This document shows positions 35,056 through 43,274 of a stretch of 48,318 nucleotides of DNA, in pieces; position 1 is the stretch's first letter, and every line of letters begins with the position of its first letter. This stretch comes from Rhodospirillales bacterium. GTDB lineage: Bacteria > Pseudomonadota > Alphaproteobacteria > Acetobacterales > Acetobacteraceae. Where the stretch lies: assembly GCA_028869595.1 (NCBI GenBank), contig JAGWRU010000238.1:1-48318 (forward strand), given 5' to 3'. A model generated the notes under the pieces. That model saw only the letters and a program-made list of their open reading frames with translations, ran no database searches and was not told the origin of the DNA. Position numbers and translations under genes: made by a program.

Positions 35056-35721
35056 TCAGCCGAGATGTTTGTCGAAGAATTCCAGCGTCCGCTTCTGCGC
35101 CAGATCATAGTCGGGCTGGCTGAAACTGCCGCGCTCATTGCAGCCGAAGCCATGCCCGGCGCCCATATAGACATAGGTTTCGGCTTTCGGCTGGGCGGCG
35201 CGCACCGCCTCCACATCCGACATCGGGATCGAGCCGTCCTTTTCGCCGAAATGCATCTGCACCGGGCAGGTCATGGTTTCATCCCGCGTGCCGGCGATGC
35301 CGCCGCCGTACCAGCACGACGCGGCGGCGAAGCTTTTGCTGCGCGTCGAACCCCACCACGCCACCGTGCCGCCGAAGCAATAGCCGACAATGCCGAGTTT
35401 CGCTTTGCCCAGATATTTGGCCGAGGCTTCGATATCCAGCATCAGCTTGGCATCGTCCAGCGCCATGCGCAGATCGCGCCCGGCGCCGATATCCTCCTGC
35501 GTGTAGCCCAGCTCCACGCCGCGCTTGGCGCGGTCGAACAGGGCCGGGGCGACGACGAAATACCCGGCCGCAGCATAGCGGTCGGCCATGTCGCGAATGT
35601 GGTGATTGACGCCGAAAATCTCCTGCACCACGACGATGCCGGCGCGGGCATCGGCGGCACCGGCCGTGTAGGCGGAAAACTTGAAGCCGTCGGATGCGGT
35701 CAGTTCGATCATGCTGCCCAT
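35056..35721 (-). CDS. Dienelactone hydrolase family protein
   Basis: The 221-residue protein has the alpha/beta-hydrolase core with the cysteine nucleophile in IVGYCFGGTVAW (about 113-124), an aspartate in FGEKDGSI and the histidine in MGAGHGFGC. The family cleaves dienelactone to maleylacetate. The start MGSMIELTASDG has a GAGGGAGG leader. The reading frame stays open for a long distance upstream but covers the MFS gene on the same strand in another frame, so it is not a fusion. A role with the intradiol dioxygenase is plausible, not proven. Confidence 0.9.
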   Translation of the reverse strand: MGSMIELTASDGFKFSAYTAGAADARAGIVVVQEIFGVNHHIRDMADRYAAAGYFVVAPALFDRAKRGVELGYTQEDIGAGRDLRMALDDAKLMLDIEASAKYLGKAKLGIVGYCFGGTVAWWGSTRSKSFAAASCWYGGGIAGTRDETMTCPVQMHFGEKDGSIPMSDVEAVRAAQPKAETYVYMGAGHGFGCNERGSFSQPDYDLAQKRTLEFFDKHLG

Positions 35722-35785
35722 GAATGCCTCCCTCAGGGTGAAGATGCGGATTGCCGGTCCGCGCGCGTGATCCCAGAATGGCCCC

Positions 35786-35986
35786 ATGGCTGAGATCGTC
35801 AACCTGCGCCGTGTGAAGAAATCCCGTGCCCGCGCCGATGCGGCGCGCCTGGCCCAGACGAATCGCGTCCTGCACGGCACGCCGCCCGCCCTGCGCCAGC
35901 AAGCCGCCGCGGCGAACCGGCGCACCGAACGGCGGCTGGACGGCGCGCGGATCGACGCCGACGATCCCGGCCCAGCGGCGGAATGA
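35786..35986 (+). CDS. DUF4169 family small protein
   Basis: The 66-residue basic protein MAEIVNLRRVKKSRARADAA (first residues) matches DUF4169, a short conserved alphaproteobacterial family of unknown function. It is rich in Arg, Ala and Gln and probably mostly helical. It is divergent from the dienelactone hydrolase gene and converges on the MFS gene. Confidence 0.75.
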   Translation: MAEIVNLRRVKKSRARADAARLAQTNRVLHGTPPALRQQAAAANRRTERRLDGARIDADDPGPAAE

Positions 35987-36002
35987 AGCGCGGCGGGCCG
36001 GG

Positions 36003-37415
36003 CTAATCCTGGGGCGCGGCGGCAGCGAATACCGGCCACGCGGCGATGGCGGCGGCGCCAGCCAGGGCGGCGACCAGGGCGATCATCGCGATGCCGAACG
36101 CATGCCCATAGGCTGTCGGCCCCTGCGCGCTGCCCAACACCGCGAAGAAAATGCTGCCGATCGCCGCCACGCTGATCGCGGCCCCCACCTGCAACGCCGA
36201 ATTGATCACCGCCGCCGCCACCCCGCCATGCTGGGCGGGCACGTCCTCCAGCGCAGAATTGTACAGCCTTGGCATCGCGATGCCCTGGCCGAAGCCGGTG
36301 GCCAGCACGCTGAACGGCACCAGCATGGCAGGGCCCTGAAAGCCGATCAGCGCGGCGGTGGTGGCATAGCCGGCAACCTCCAGCGCCAGGCCGCCGGCCA
36401 GCAGGCGCGGGCGCAGCCAGACCCCGCGCGCCCCGCCGGCAAACGGCGCACTGGCCAGCGGGCCGAGGAACAGGCCGATGCCGTAGGGCAGGATCGACAA
36501 GCCGGTATGCAGCGGATCGAGGCCGCGCCCTTCCTGCTGATAGATCGCGAACAGCAGGTAGAAGGCGGTGGTGAAGAAGAACAGCAGGGCGATCGCCGCG
36601 CCGCGCCGAAAGCCGGCAATGGCGAATAGCGACAGATCGAGCAGCGGCATGCCGCCGCGCGCGGCCAGCCGCGCCTGCTGGCGCAGGAAACCGAGCGTCG
36701 CCAGCGGTGCGACGAGCAGCATCGCCAGCATCCAGGCAGGCCAGCCATGTTCCTGCCCCTCCGACAACGGCACCACCAGGCAGAACAGCGCGAGCGACAG
36801 CCACGCCGCCCCGGCAAGGTCCAGACGCGGGCGCCGTGCCGCGCTGGTTTCCGGCACCACGGCGATGCCGGTGATGATGGCCCACAGGCCGATCGGCAGA
36901 TTGATCAGAAAGACCGCCCGCCAGCCCAGCCCGAACGGGTTCCAGGCGATCAGCGCGCCGCCGGCGAACTGCCCGGTGGCAGCGGCCAGACCCATCATCG
37001 CGCCGTACAGGCTCAATGCCCGCACCAGGGCCGGGCCGGTATAGAGCGCGCGGATCGAACCCAGCACCTGCGGCGCCAGCACCGCCGCGGCCAGACCCTC
37101 GGCGATGCGTCCGCCGATCAGCCAGCCCGGCCCGGGTGCGAGCCCGCATAAGCCCGAGGCGGCGGTGAAGCCGGCCATGCCGAGCAGGAATGCACGCTTG
37201 CGTCCATACAGATCGCCGAGCCGTCCGCCGGTGATCAGGAACACCGCATAGCCCGCCGCATAGCCCGCGATCACCAGTTGCACGGCGGCGGCATCGGCGG
37301 AAAGCTCGTGCTGGATGGAGGGTAGCGCGACATTGACGATGAAGAAATCGACCGGCGGCAGGAACCCGCCCGCCAGCAGCACCAGAAAGGCGAGCGGGCG
37401 GACCGGTTGGGGCAC
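36003..37415 (-). CDS. MFS transporter, DHA2/EmrB-QacA-like
   Basis: The 470-residue integral membrane protein has the MFS loop GGRLGDLYGRKRAF (about 64-77) after the second helix, and WRAVFLINLPIG, a hallmark of the 14-helix drug:H+ antiporter group. The chain is almost entirely hydrophobic helices. It is likely an exporter of drugs or acids in the inner membrane. The GTG start gives MPQPVRPLAFLVLL and follows GGAGGAAAA. No membrane-fusion partner (EmrA) is near. The longer in-frame extension upstream covers the dnaJ-like gene and is not coding. Confidence 0.9.
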   Translation of the reverse strand: MPQPVRPLAFLVLLAGGFLPPVDFFIVNVALPSIQHELSADAAAVQLVIAGYAAGYAVFLITGGRLGDLYGRKRAFLLGMAGFTAASGLCGLAPGPGWLIGGRIAEGLAAAVLAPQVLGSIRALYTGPALVRALSLYGAMMGLAAATGQFAGGALIAWNPFGLGWRAVFLINLPIGLWAIITGIAVVPETSAARRPRLDLAGAAWLSLALFCLVVPLSEGQEHGWPAWMLAMLLVAPLATLGFLRQQARLAARGGMPLLDLSLFAIAGFRRGAAIALLFFFTTAFYLLFAIYQQEGRGLDPLHTGLSILPYGIGLFLGPLASAPFAGGARGVWLRPRLLAGGLALEVAGYATTAALIGFQGPAMLVPFSVLATGFGQGIAMPRLYNSALEDVPAQHGGVAAAVINSALQVGAAISVAAIGSIFFAVLGSAQGPTAYGHAFGIAMIALVAALAGAAAIAAWPVFAAAAPQD

Positions 37416-37459
37416 GCGGGGTTTTCCTCCGGGATGGCGGCTTCTGCTATCAGCGCAGT

Positions 37460-38608
37460 ATGGAGAGTGATCCGCAAGGCCATTACCGGGCGCTGGGGCT
37501 GACCGCTTCGGCCAGCGCGGCGGAGATTGCCGCGGCGTTCCGCGCGCGCGCCCGGCTGCTGCATCCGGATGTGCCCGGCACCGGCGACATCGCCGCCTTC
37601 CAGCGCGTGAACGAGGCGCATCGCGTGCTGGGCAACGCGCTGCGCCGCGCCGCCTATGACCGCGCCGCCGCCCAGGCCGCGCGCAGCCGCCGGGCGGCGA
37701 CGGACGCGCAGCAGGATCACCGCGCCCGGGCCGAGGCGCGGATGGCGGCGACGCCGGACGCGATTCCGCCGCCGCCGATGCGCTGGCCGCGCTTCGGCGA
37801 TCTGCCCTGGCCGGTCTGGGCGGTGCTGGCGGCATTGCTGGTCCTGGCGGTGGTGCAGACGCTGCGCGGCGTGATTCCGGCGTCGCACGGAACGGGGGCG
37901 GTTTCGCCTGCGCCGGCGCTGGCCGCGCCGCCCGTCGCGGCATCGGTCCCCGCCGCGCCGCCGCTGCGTCTTGCCGGCCCGGCCACGGATTATGTGCTGC
38001 CGGCCGCCGATGCCGCGCGCGTATGGCGGCGCCGCCGCGACGGCGCGCTGACGCTGCTGGGCAGCCTGGCCGCCTTCACCTCCGTCAGCGTTGCCGATCC
38101 GACGCCCTGGCAGGGCCTGCTCGGCGTGCGCCTGGCCGGTGGGGGGATCGGCTTCATCGCGGCCGAACGCCTGTATCCCGGCTCCCTCGCCGATGCCGAG
38201 GCAGCCGCTTGCGCCTATCGCGCCGGCGCGCCGCCGCGCAATGCGGAGGTGCTGCGCGTGCGCGGCGGTCCGCGAACATCCGGGCCGGGAGCGGCGCTGA
38301 CCCTGGCCAATCCCGATGCGCATGCCGCCGTGGTGGTGCTGGATGGGCCGGGCGTGGCGCTGGCCATCTATCTCGACCCCGCCGGACAGGCGGAGCTGCT
38401 GCATCTGCCGCCCGGCACCTATCGTGCCCGCGTCGCGCATGGCGCGATGTGGAGCCGCGCCTGCGGGCGTTTCATCGCCGGCATGCAGGCCGAAGCCCTG
38501 GCGGCACCGTTGCGCCTGGTGGCGGGTGCGGCCTTCCGCCTGGACCTTGCCGCCCTGCCGGTCGGCACGGCGGTGGCGGAGAACCGGTTTCTGGACGGGC
38601 TGCGGTGA
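37460..38608 (+). CDS. Membrane-anchored J-domain protein
   Basis: The 382-residue protein has an N-terminal J domain (about 8-68) with the HPD motif at residues 35-37, an Arg/Ala-rich linker, one membrane segment (about 117-137, VWAVLAALLVLAVVQ) and a C-terminal domain of about 220 residues with Gly/Ala-rich repeats and no recognised family. Only J domains with HPD stimulate Hsp70 ATPase, so a DnaK partner is expected. The C-terminal part would be periplasmic if the N-terminus is cytoplasmic. The stop overlaps the next start (GTGA). Confidence 0.82.
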   Translation: MESDPQGHYRALGLTASASAAEIAAAFRARARLLHPDVPGTGDIAAFQRVNEAHRVLGNALRRAAYDRAAAQAARSRRAATDAQQDHRARAEARMAATPDAIPPPPMRWPRFGDLPWPVWAVLAALLVLAVVQTLRGVIPASHGTGAVSPAPALAAPPVAASVPAAPPLRLAGPATDYVLPAADAARVWRRRRDGALTLLGSLAAFTSVSVADPTPWQGLLGVRLAGGGIGFIAAERLYPGSLADAEAAACAYRAGAPPRNAEVLRVRGGPRTSGPGAALTLANPDAHAAVVVLDGPGVALAIYLDPAGQAELLHLPPGTYRARVAHGAMWSRACGRFIAGMQAEALAAPLRLVAGAAFRLDLAALPVGTAVAENRFLDGLR

Positions 38609-39504
38609 TCCGGCTGCATGAATCGCTGCGCGCGCTGTTCTACGCTCCGCTCTATGCAGCGCTGGCGCGCGACGCATTCGCCCGTGCCGGGGTCGCCCTG
38701 ACGGTGCTTTCCGCCGCCGCGCCGGATGCCGCGCCGGCGGCGATCGCGGCCGGGTCGGCCGATGTCGCCTGGGGCGGGCCGATGCGGCTGGTGGCGGCAC
38801 GGCGCGACGATCCGGCCAGCGATCTGCGCCTGTTCGCCGAATTCGTCTGCCGCGATCCGTTTCTGGTGCTGGGTCGCGATGTCGCGCCGGGCATGGCGCC
38901 GGCGGCGCTGTGCGGCATGGAATTGGCCGGCGTGACCGAGGTGCCGACCCCGCTTCTATGCCTGCGGCAGGATATCCGCGACGGCGGTGCCGACCCGGCG
39001 GCGCTGCAACTTGCCCCGCCAGCGCCGATGGCGGTGAATGCGGCGCGCGTGCAAGCGGGTGCGGTCGCGCTGGCGCAGCTCTTCGAACCCTATGCGACGC
39101 TGGCCGAGCAGGGGGGCTGCGCCGTTGCCTATGCCGCGGCGACGCGCGGCGTGACCGCCTATACCGGGCTATATGCCAGGGCCGGCACGATTGCCGCGCG
39201 GCGTGACGAGATCCTGGCCCTGGCGCGCGGCCTGGCGGCGGGGCTGGATTTCGCCGCCAACGCGCCGCTGGCGGAATTCGCCGCTGCGCTTTCGCCCTTC
39301 TTCCCCGATCTGGAACCGGCTTTGATCGCGCGCTGCCTGGCGCGCTATCGCCGGCTAGGCATCTGGCCGCGCGGCATAACCCCGTCGCGGCGCGGCTATG
39401 CGCGTCTGGCCCGGGCGCTGGAAGGCGGCGGCTTCACCCCGCGTACGCCGGGTTTCGCGCGGATCGCCGATCGTTCCATCGCGGCGGAATGCGCGGCAGG
39501 ATAG
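38605..39504 (+). CDS. ABC transporter substrate-binding-like protein (NMT1/THI5 type)
   Basis: The 299-residue protein opens VIRLHESLRALFYAPLYAAL and shows the NMT1/THI5-like layout with AAIAAGSADVAWGGPMRLVAAR, FAEFVCRDPFLVLGRD and a C-terminal helical region. The usual Sec signal peptide is absent and the GTG start overlaps the J-domain stop, so it may stay in the cytoplasm or be a moonlighting binding protein. No permease or ATPase gene lies next to it. The ligand is unknown. Confidence 0.72.
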   Translation: MIRLHESLRALFYAPLYAALARDAFARAGVALTVLSAAAPDAAPAAIAAGSADVAWGGPMRLVAARRDDPASDLRLFAEFVCRDPFLVLGRDVAPGMAPAALCGMELAGVTEVPTPLLCLRQDIRDGGADPAALQLAPPAPMAVNAARVQAGAVALAQLFEPYATLAEQGGCAVAYAAATRGVTAYTGLYARAGTIAARRDEILALARGLAAGLDFAANAPLAEFAAALSPFFPDLEPALIARCLARYRRLGIWPRGITPSRRGYARLARALEGGGFTPRTPGFARIADRSIAAECAAG

Positions 39505-39524
39505 GCCCGGGGAAGGAGATTGCC

Positions 39525-40406
39525 ATGCCATATGCCACCGCCGATGACGGGGTTCGCCTGTATTACGAGGAGGCGGGCAGCGGCACGCCGCTGATCTTCG
39601 TGCATGAATTCGCCGGCGATCATCGTAGCTGGGAGCCGCAGATGCGCCATTTCGCGCGGCGCTATCGCGCCATCGCCTATGCCGCGCGCGGCTACCCGCC
39701 ATCCGATGTGCCGGAGCAGGTTGCCTCCTATTCCCAGGCGCGGGCCGCCGATGACATCGCCGCCGTGCTGGATCATCTCGGCATCGCCACGGCGCATGTC
39801 GCGGGCCTGTCGATGGGCGGTTTCGCGACGCTGCATTTCGGCTTCCGCCATGCCGCCCGCGCCCGCTCGCTCTGCGTCGCCGGATGCGGCTATGGCGCGG
39901 AACCCGGCGAGAGGGAGAAATTCCGTGCCGAGGTCGATGCGGTCGCCGAAGCGATTGCCAGCCAGGGCATGGAGAAATTCGCCGCCCGCTATGCCTATGG
40001 CCCGACGCGGGTGCAGTTCGAAAACCGCGATCCGCGCGGTTTCGCCGAATTCGCGCGCATGCTGGCGGAGCATTCCGCGACCGGCTCGCGCAACACCCAG
40101 CTCGGCTGCCAGCGGGAGCGCCCGTCGCTGTACGAGCTGACGGCGGAGATGCGCGCGCTCACCGTGCCGACGCTGATCCTGACCGGCGATGAGGACTGGC
40201 CCTGCCTGCAACCGGGCCTGCTGATGAAGCGCGAAATCCGCAGCGCCGCGCTGGCGGTGATGCCCAATTGCGGCCATGCGATCAATCTGGAGGATCCGGC
40301 GGAGTTCAACCGTCTGCTCGGCGACTTCTTGGCCAGCGTCGATGCCGGGCGCTGGCCGCTGCGCGATCCGCGCGCGGTGACGGCCTCGATCACCGGGATG
40401 AAATAA
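39525..40406 (+). CDS. Alpha/beta hydrolase
   Basis: The 293-residue protein has the oxyanion HEFAGDHRSW, the nucleophile elbow AGLSMGGFAT (about 87-96), an aspartate in LTGDEDWP and the histidine in MPNCGHAIN. It is in the enol-lactonase/haloperoxidase-like group. A GGAAGGAGAT ribosome-binding site precedes the ATG. It is the last gene of a forward run (J-domain protein, binding-like protein, hydrolase) and converges on mutL. The substrate cannot be read from sequence. Confidence 0.87.
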   Translation: MPYATADDGVRLYYEEAGSGTPLIFVHEFAGDHRSWEPQMRHFARRYRAIAYAARGYPPSDVPEQVASYSQARAADDIAAVLDHLGIATAHVAGLSMGGFATLHFGFRHAARARSLCVAGCGYGAEPGEREKFRAEVDAVAEAIASQGMEKFAARYAYGPTRVQFENRDPRGFAEFARMLAEHSATGSRNTQLGCQRERPSLYELTAEMRALTVPTLILTGDEDWPCLQPGLLMKREIRSAALAVMPNCGHAINLEDPAEFNRLLGDFLASVDAGRWPLRDPRAVTASITGMK

Positions 40407-40417
40407 CCCGGCCGCTC

Positions 40418-42190
40418 CTACCTTCTTCCGAACAGCGTCTCGATATCGGCGCGCGACAGGCGGAGGAAGGTCGGGCGGCCATGGCTGCATGTCGCGGCGC
40501 GCGGCGTTGCCTCCATCTGGCGCAGCAGCGCGTCCATCTCCGCCGCGTTCAGCCGCCGCCCGGCGCGGATGGAGCCATGGCAGGCCAGGCGCGCGATGAT
40601 CGCGTCGAGCCGCGCATCGAGCGAGAGGGCATGGCCGCTCTCGGCCAGTTCGTCGGCGATGTCGCGCAGCAGCGGCGCCGGGTCGGGCGCGCCGAGGGCG
40701 GCCGGCAGCGCGCGCACCGCGATCGCGCCCGGGCCGAATGCCTCGATCTCCAGCCCCAGCTGCGCCAGATCGGCGGCGTGGTCGAGCAGCCTTGCCGCAT
40801 CCATCGCCGGCAGATCGACGATGGCCGGCAGCAGCAGCGCCTGGCGCGCTATGCCGCCGGCCAGCATCTGGGTACGCAGCGCCTCGTGCGTCAGGCGTTC
40901 ATGGGCGGCGTGCTGATCGACCAGCACCAGGCTGCCATCGGCGGCGACAGCGATCACGTAGGTATCCAGCACCTGTGCGACCGGCGCGCCCAGCGGATGG
41001 TCGGCCTCGGGGGGGGCGGGGGTCGGCAGACGGCGCGCGGCCGGGGCGGCGTCGAGGTCCAGCACCACCGGCCCGTCCGCTTCCGCCACGCCCCAGCCGG
41101 CATGGCTGCTTGCGGGCGCTGGCGGACGTGCCCCCCATTGATAGGACGGGGCATAGGATGGGCGGGGTGGCGCCAGCATTGCGCGTGGCGCCGGCACGGC
41201 GCTGCCCGCCCCGCCGGCCAGCGCCCGGCCCAGTGTGCCGATCACCAGCGAGCGCACGCCGGCAGCATCGCGGAAGCGCAATTCGGTCTTGGCGGGATGG
41301 ACGTTCACATCGACTTCCGCCGCCGGCAGGTCGAGATAGAGCGCGGCCACCGCATGCCGCCCGAAGGCGATCACGTCGCGGAATGCGACGCGCAGCGCGG
41401 TGCGCAGCACCGGATCGGCGACCGGGCGGGCATTCACCACGAAGCTCTGCCCGGCCGTGGTCGTGCGGGTGATGGCGGGATTGGCGATGAAGCCGGACAG
41501 GCGCATGCCGTCCCGCGCGGCATCGACCGCGATCAGCGCGGCGGCGGCGTCCGCGCCCAGCAGGGCGGCGACGCGGGCGGCGCGATCCTGGGCCGGCAGG
41601 TCAAGCACGGTGCGCCCGTCGATTTCCAGCAGAAACGCGGTGGCCGGCGCGGCGAAGGCGAGGCGACGCAGCGCGGCCTCTGCATGTTCCGCCTCCGTCC
41701 GGGGCTGTTTGAGGAATTTCCGTCGCGCCGGGGTGGCGAAGAACAGATCGCGCAATTCCGCTCGTGTGCCGGGCGCGCCGGCCGCCGGCATGACATCCGA
41801 CACCGCCCCGCCCTCCACCCGGATCGTGGCGGCGTGCGGGGCGGCAGCCGGGCGGGAGGTCAGCGTCAGCCTGCCCGCCGCGCCCAGCGAAGGCAGGGCT
41901 TCGCCGCGAAAGCCGAGCGTTGCGATTTCCACCAATTGCGCATCGGCGAGCTTGGAGGTGGCGTGGCGCTGCACCGCGAGGGGGAGTTCGGCTTCCGGAA
42001 TGCCGGCGCCGTTATCGATGACCTCGATCCGTTCGATGCCGCCGCCCTCCAGCCGCACCGCGATGCGGGTGGCGCCGGCATCCAGCGCGTTCTCCACCAG
42101 CTCCTTCACGGCGGCGGCGGGGCGTTCGATCACCTCGCCGGCGGCGATGCGATTGACCGTGGTTTCGGGGAGGAGGCGGATCGGGGGCAC
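40418..42190 (-). CDS. mutL: MutL, DNA mismatch repair protein
   Basis: The 590-residue protein has the N-terminal GHKL ATPase: RIAAGEVIERPAAAVKELVENALDAGA (about 14-40, key residues), IDNGAGI and ATSKL, GFRGEALPSL. The C-terminal dimerisation domain has DQHAAHERL, and SCATCSHGRPTFLRL ends the chain. It couples MutS to downstream repair. The GTG start gives the usual VPPIRLLP opening; an in-frame ATG 26 codons upstream lacks similarity. No mutS is in the window. The absence of an extended zinc-binding endonuclease motif (DQHAAHERL is present, DMHAAAERITYE is not) was noted but not tested. Confidence 0.94.
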   Translation of the reverse strand: MPPIRLLPETTVNRIAAGEVIERPAAAVKELVENALDAGATRIAVRLEGGGIERIEVIDNGAGIPEAELPLAVQRHATSKLADAQLVEIATLGFRGEALPSLGAAGRLTLTSRPAAAPHAATIRVEGGAVSDVMPAAGAPGTRAELRDLFFATPARRKFLKQPRTEAEHAEAALRRLAFAAPATAFLLEIDGRTVLDLPAQDRAARVAALLGADAAAALIAVDAARDGMRLSGFIANPAITRTTTAGQSFVVNARPVADPVLRTALRVAFRDVIAFGRHAVAALYLDLPAAEVDVNVHPAKTELRFRDAAGVRSLVIGTLGRALAGGAGSAVPAPRAMLAPPRPSYAPSYQWGARPPAPASSHAGWGVAEADGPVVLDLDAAPAARRLPTPAPPEADHPLGAPVAQVLDTYVIAVAADGSLVLVDQHAAHERLTHEALRTQMLAGGIARQALLLPAIVDLPAMDAARLLDHAADLAQLGLEIEAFGPGAIAVRALPAALGAPDPAPLLRDIADELAESGHALSLDARLDAIIARLACHGSIRAGRRLNAAEMDALLRQMEATPRAATCSHGRPTFLRLSRADIETLFGRR

Positions 42191-42285
42191 TTGCGCCTGC
42201 GACTCGGGGGTGGGGCCGCAATATAGCACGGGCGGCGCGGCGGGGCTGGCCGGGCGCGGAATCAGCAATGGCGCGTGGAATCGAA

Positions 42286-42309
42286 AGGGCGGACCCGAAG
42301 GCCCGCCCT
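42286..42309 (-). terminator. Hairpin downstream of the PEP-CTERM gene
   Basis: AGGGCGG pairs with CCGCCCT around a ten-base loop, about 40 bases past the PEP-CTERM stop on the minus strand. TTCGATT follows on that strand. A likely rho-independent end of the transcript, before mutL. Confidence 0.5.
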
Positions 42310-42347
42310 GATGCGCGTGTGTGTAAAGTTTCGCGACTCTCGCGTTT

Positions 42348-43052
42348 TTAGACGCTGCGGCGACGCCGGCGCACCATGCCCAGCCCGGCGAGCGCGACGC
42401 CGATCACGGCGAGGCTGGCGGGTTCGGGAACGGCAGAGGGGGTGGCGCTCACGATCATCTCATAGCCGCCGGCGGTCACTGGGAAGGTTTCCGGCAGATT
42501 GTAATTCGGCCCACCATACTGATCGAAACCGGCCTGGTTCAGGGTGCCAATACCCGTACCGTTGCCCGCATACCACCATTGCGTGGACGAGCCGGACGAG
42601 GTCACGGCGGCGATCCAGTATTCGCCGGCGGTAATGGACTTCGACAAAGACAGGCTCGCGGTTGTCGCGGAGCTGGACAAAGAGAGATTACTGATCGTGC
42701 CCAGCAGAACCGAATTGGTGAATGCCAAAGATGCGCCTGAGCCAGTATAGGTCGGTGCTCCGGCAATGCCCGTGCCGCCGCCAGTGTTCGCCACCAGATA
42801 GATGGACGTAACGCCGCCGTCGTCGTTTGTCGTGGCGCTCAGTTCAAGGCTGACGCTGTTCAGGGTAACTGCCTGAGACGTATAGAAAGATTCTGCCATC
42901 GGGCCGCCGCCGCTCTGGACGCTGTAGCCGATCGCGTTGGCGCCGACATTGGGCGCAGTGCCGCTGGTGCTCGTATTGTAGATTACGGCCGCATGGGCCG
43001 TCCCCGCTGCCAGAGCGAGCCCCACGCCCAGAAAAATTGCCGACACTTTCAT
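42348..43052 (-). CDS. PEP-CTERM sorting domain protein
   Basis: The 234-residue protein has a Sec signal peptide (MKVSAIFLGVGLALAAGTAHA), a Thr/Ser/Gly-rich body resembling choice-of-anchor domains of secreted proteins, and a C-terminal tripartite sorting signal: VPEPASLAVIGVALAGLG, then MVRRRRR. This PEP-CTERM tail is recognised and cleaved by an exosortase, in organisms making exopolysaccharide. No exosortase gene is in the window. A sigma-54 promoter motif lies upstream, and a hairpin follows. The composition is lower in GC than the neighbours, as in many secreted proteins of this type. Confidence 0.9.
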   Translation of the reverse strand: MKVSAIFLGVGLALAAGTAHAAVIYNTSTSGTAPNVGANAIGYSVQSGGGPMAESFYTSQAVTLNSVSLELSATTNDDGGVTSIYLVANTGGGTGIAGAPTYTGSGASLAFTNSVLLGTISNLSLSSSATTASLSLSKSITAGEYWIAAVTSSGSSTQWWYAGNGTGIGTLNQAGFDQYGGPNYNLPETFPVTAGGYEMIVSATPSAVPEPASLAVIGVALAGLGMVRRRRRSV

Positions 43053-43104
43053 CGAGGTCAAACCCCTTAAACGCAATCGCGAAACCCGAACTCGGAACTG
43101 AAAT

Positions 43105-43121
43105 AAGCAAAGGGCATGCCA
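43105..43121 (-). promoter_or_regulatory. Candidate sigma-54 (RpoN) promoter of the PEP-CTERM gene
   Basis: On the minus strand TGGCATGCCCTTTGCTT matches the -24/-12 consensus (TGGCAYR-N4-TTGCW). GG (43120-43119) and GC (43108-43107) are ten bases apart. The distance to the ATG is about 55 bases, suitable for a 5' UTR of about 40 bases. Confidence 0.72.
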
Positions 43122-43274
43122 CGAAAAAAATACGTTTTGAAACAGCCATTTAGAAAAATTTGTCCGGCGTGCGGGGGCCGGGGGTGTAAAATCGGCCGAC
43201 AGATAAGCAGGGATTCCCGAGCGTGAATTCCGCTCGACGTTTTATCGCCGCCCGGCCCGCGCTATACCCGGCAA

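Noticed and set aside
35056-37149. A nearly 700-codon open frame on the minus strand ending in the dienelactone hydrolase
   Set aside because: Only the last 221 codons resemble a protein family. The rest lies over the MFS gene in another frame and is a high-GC artefact.
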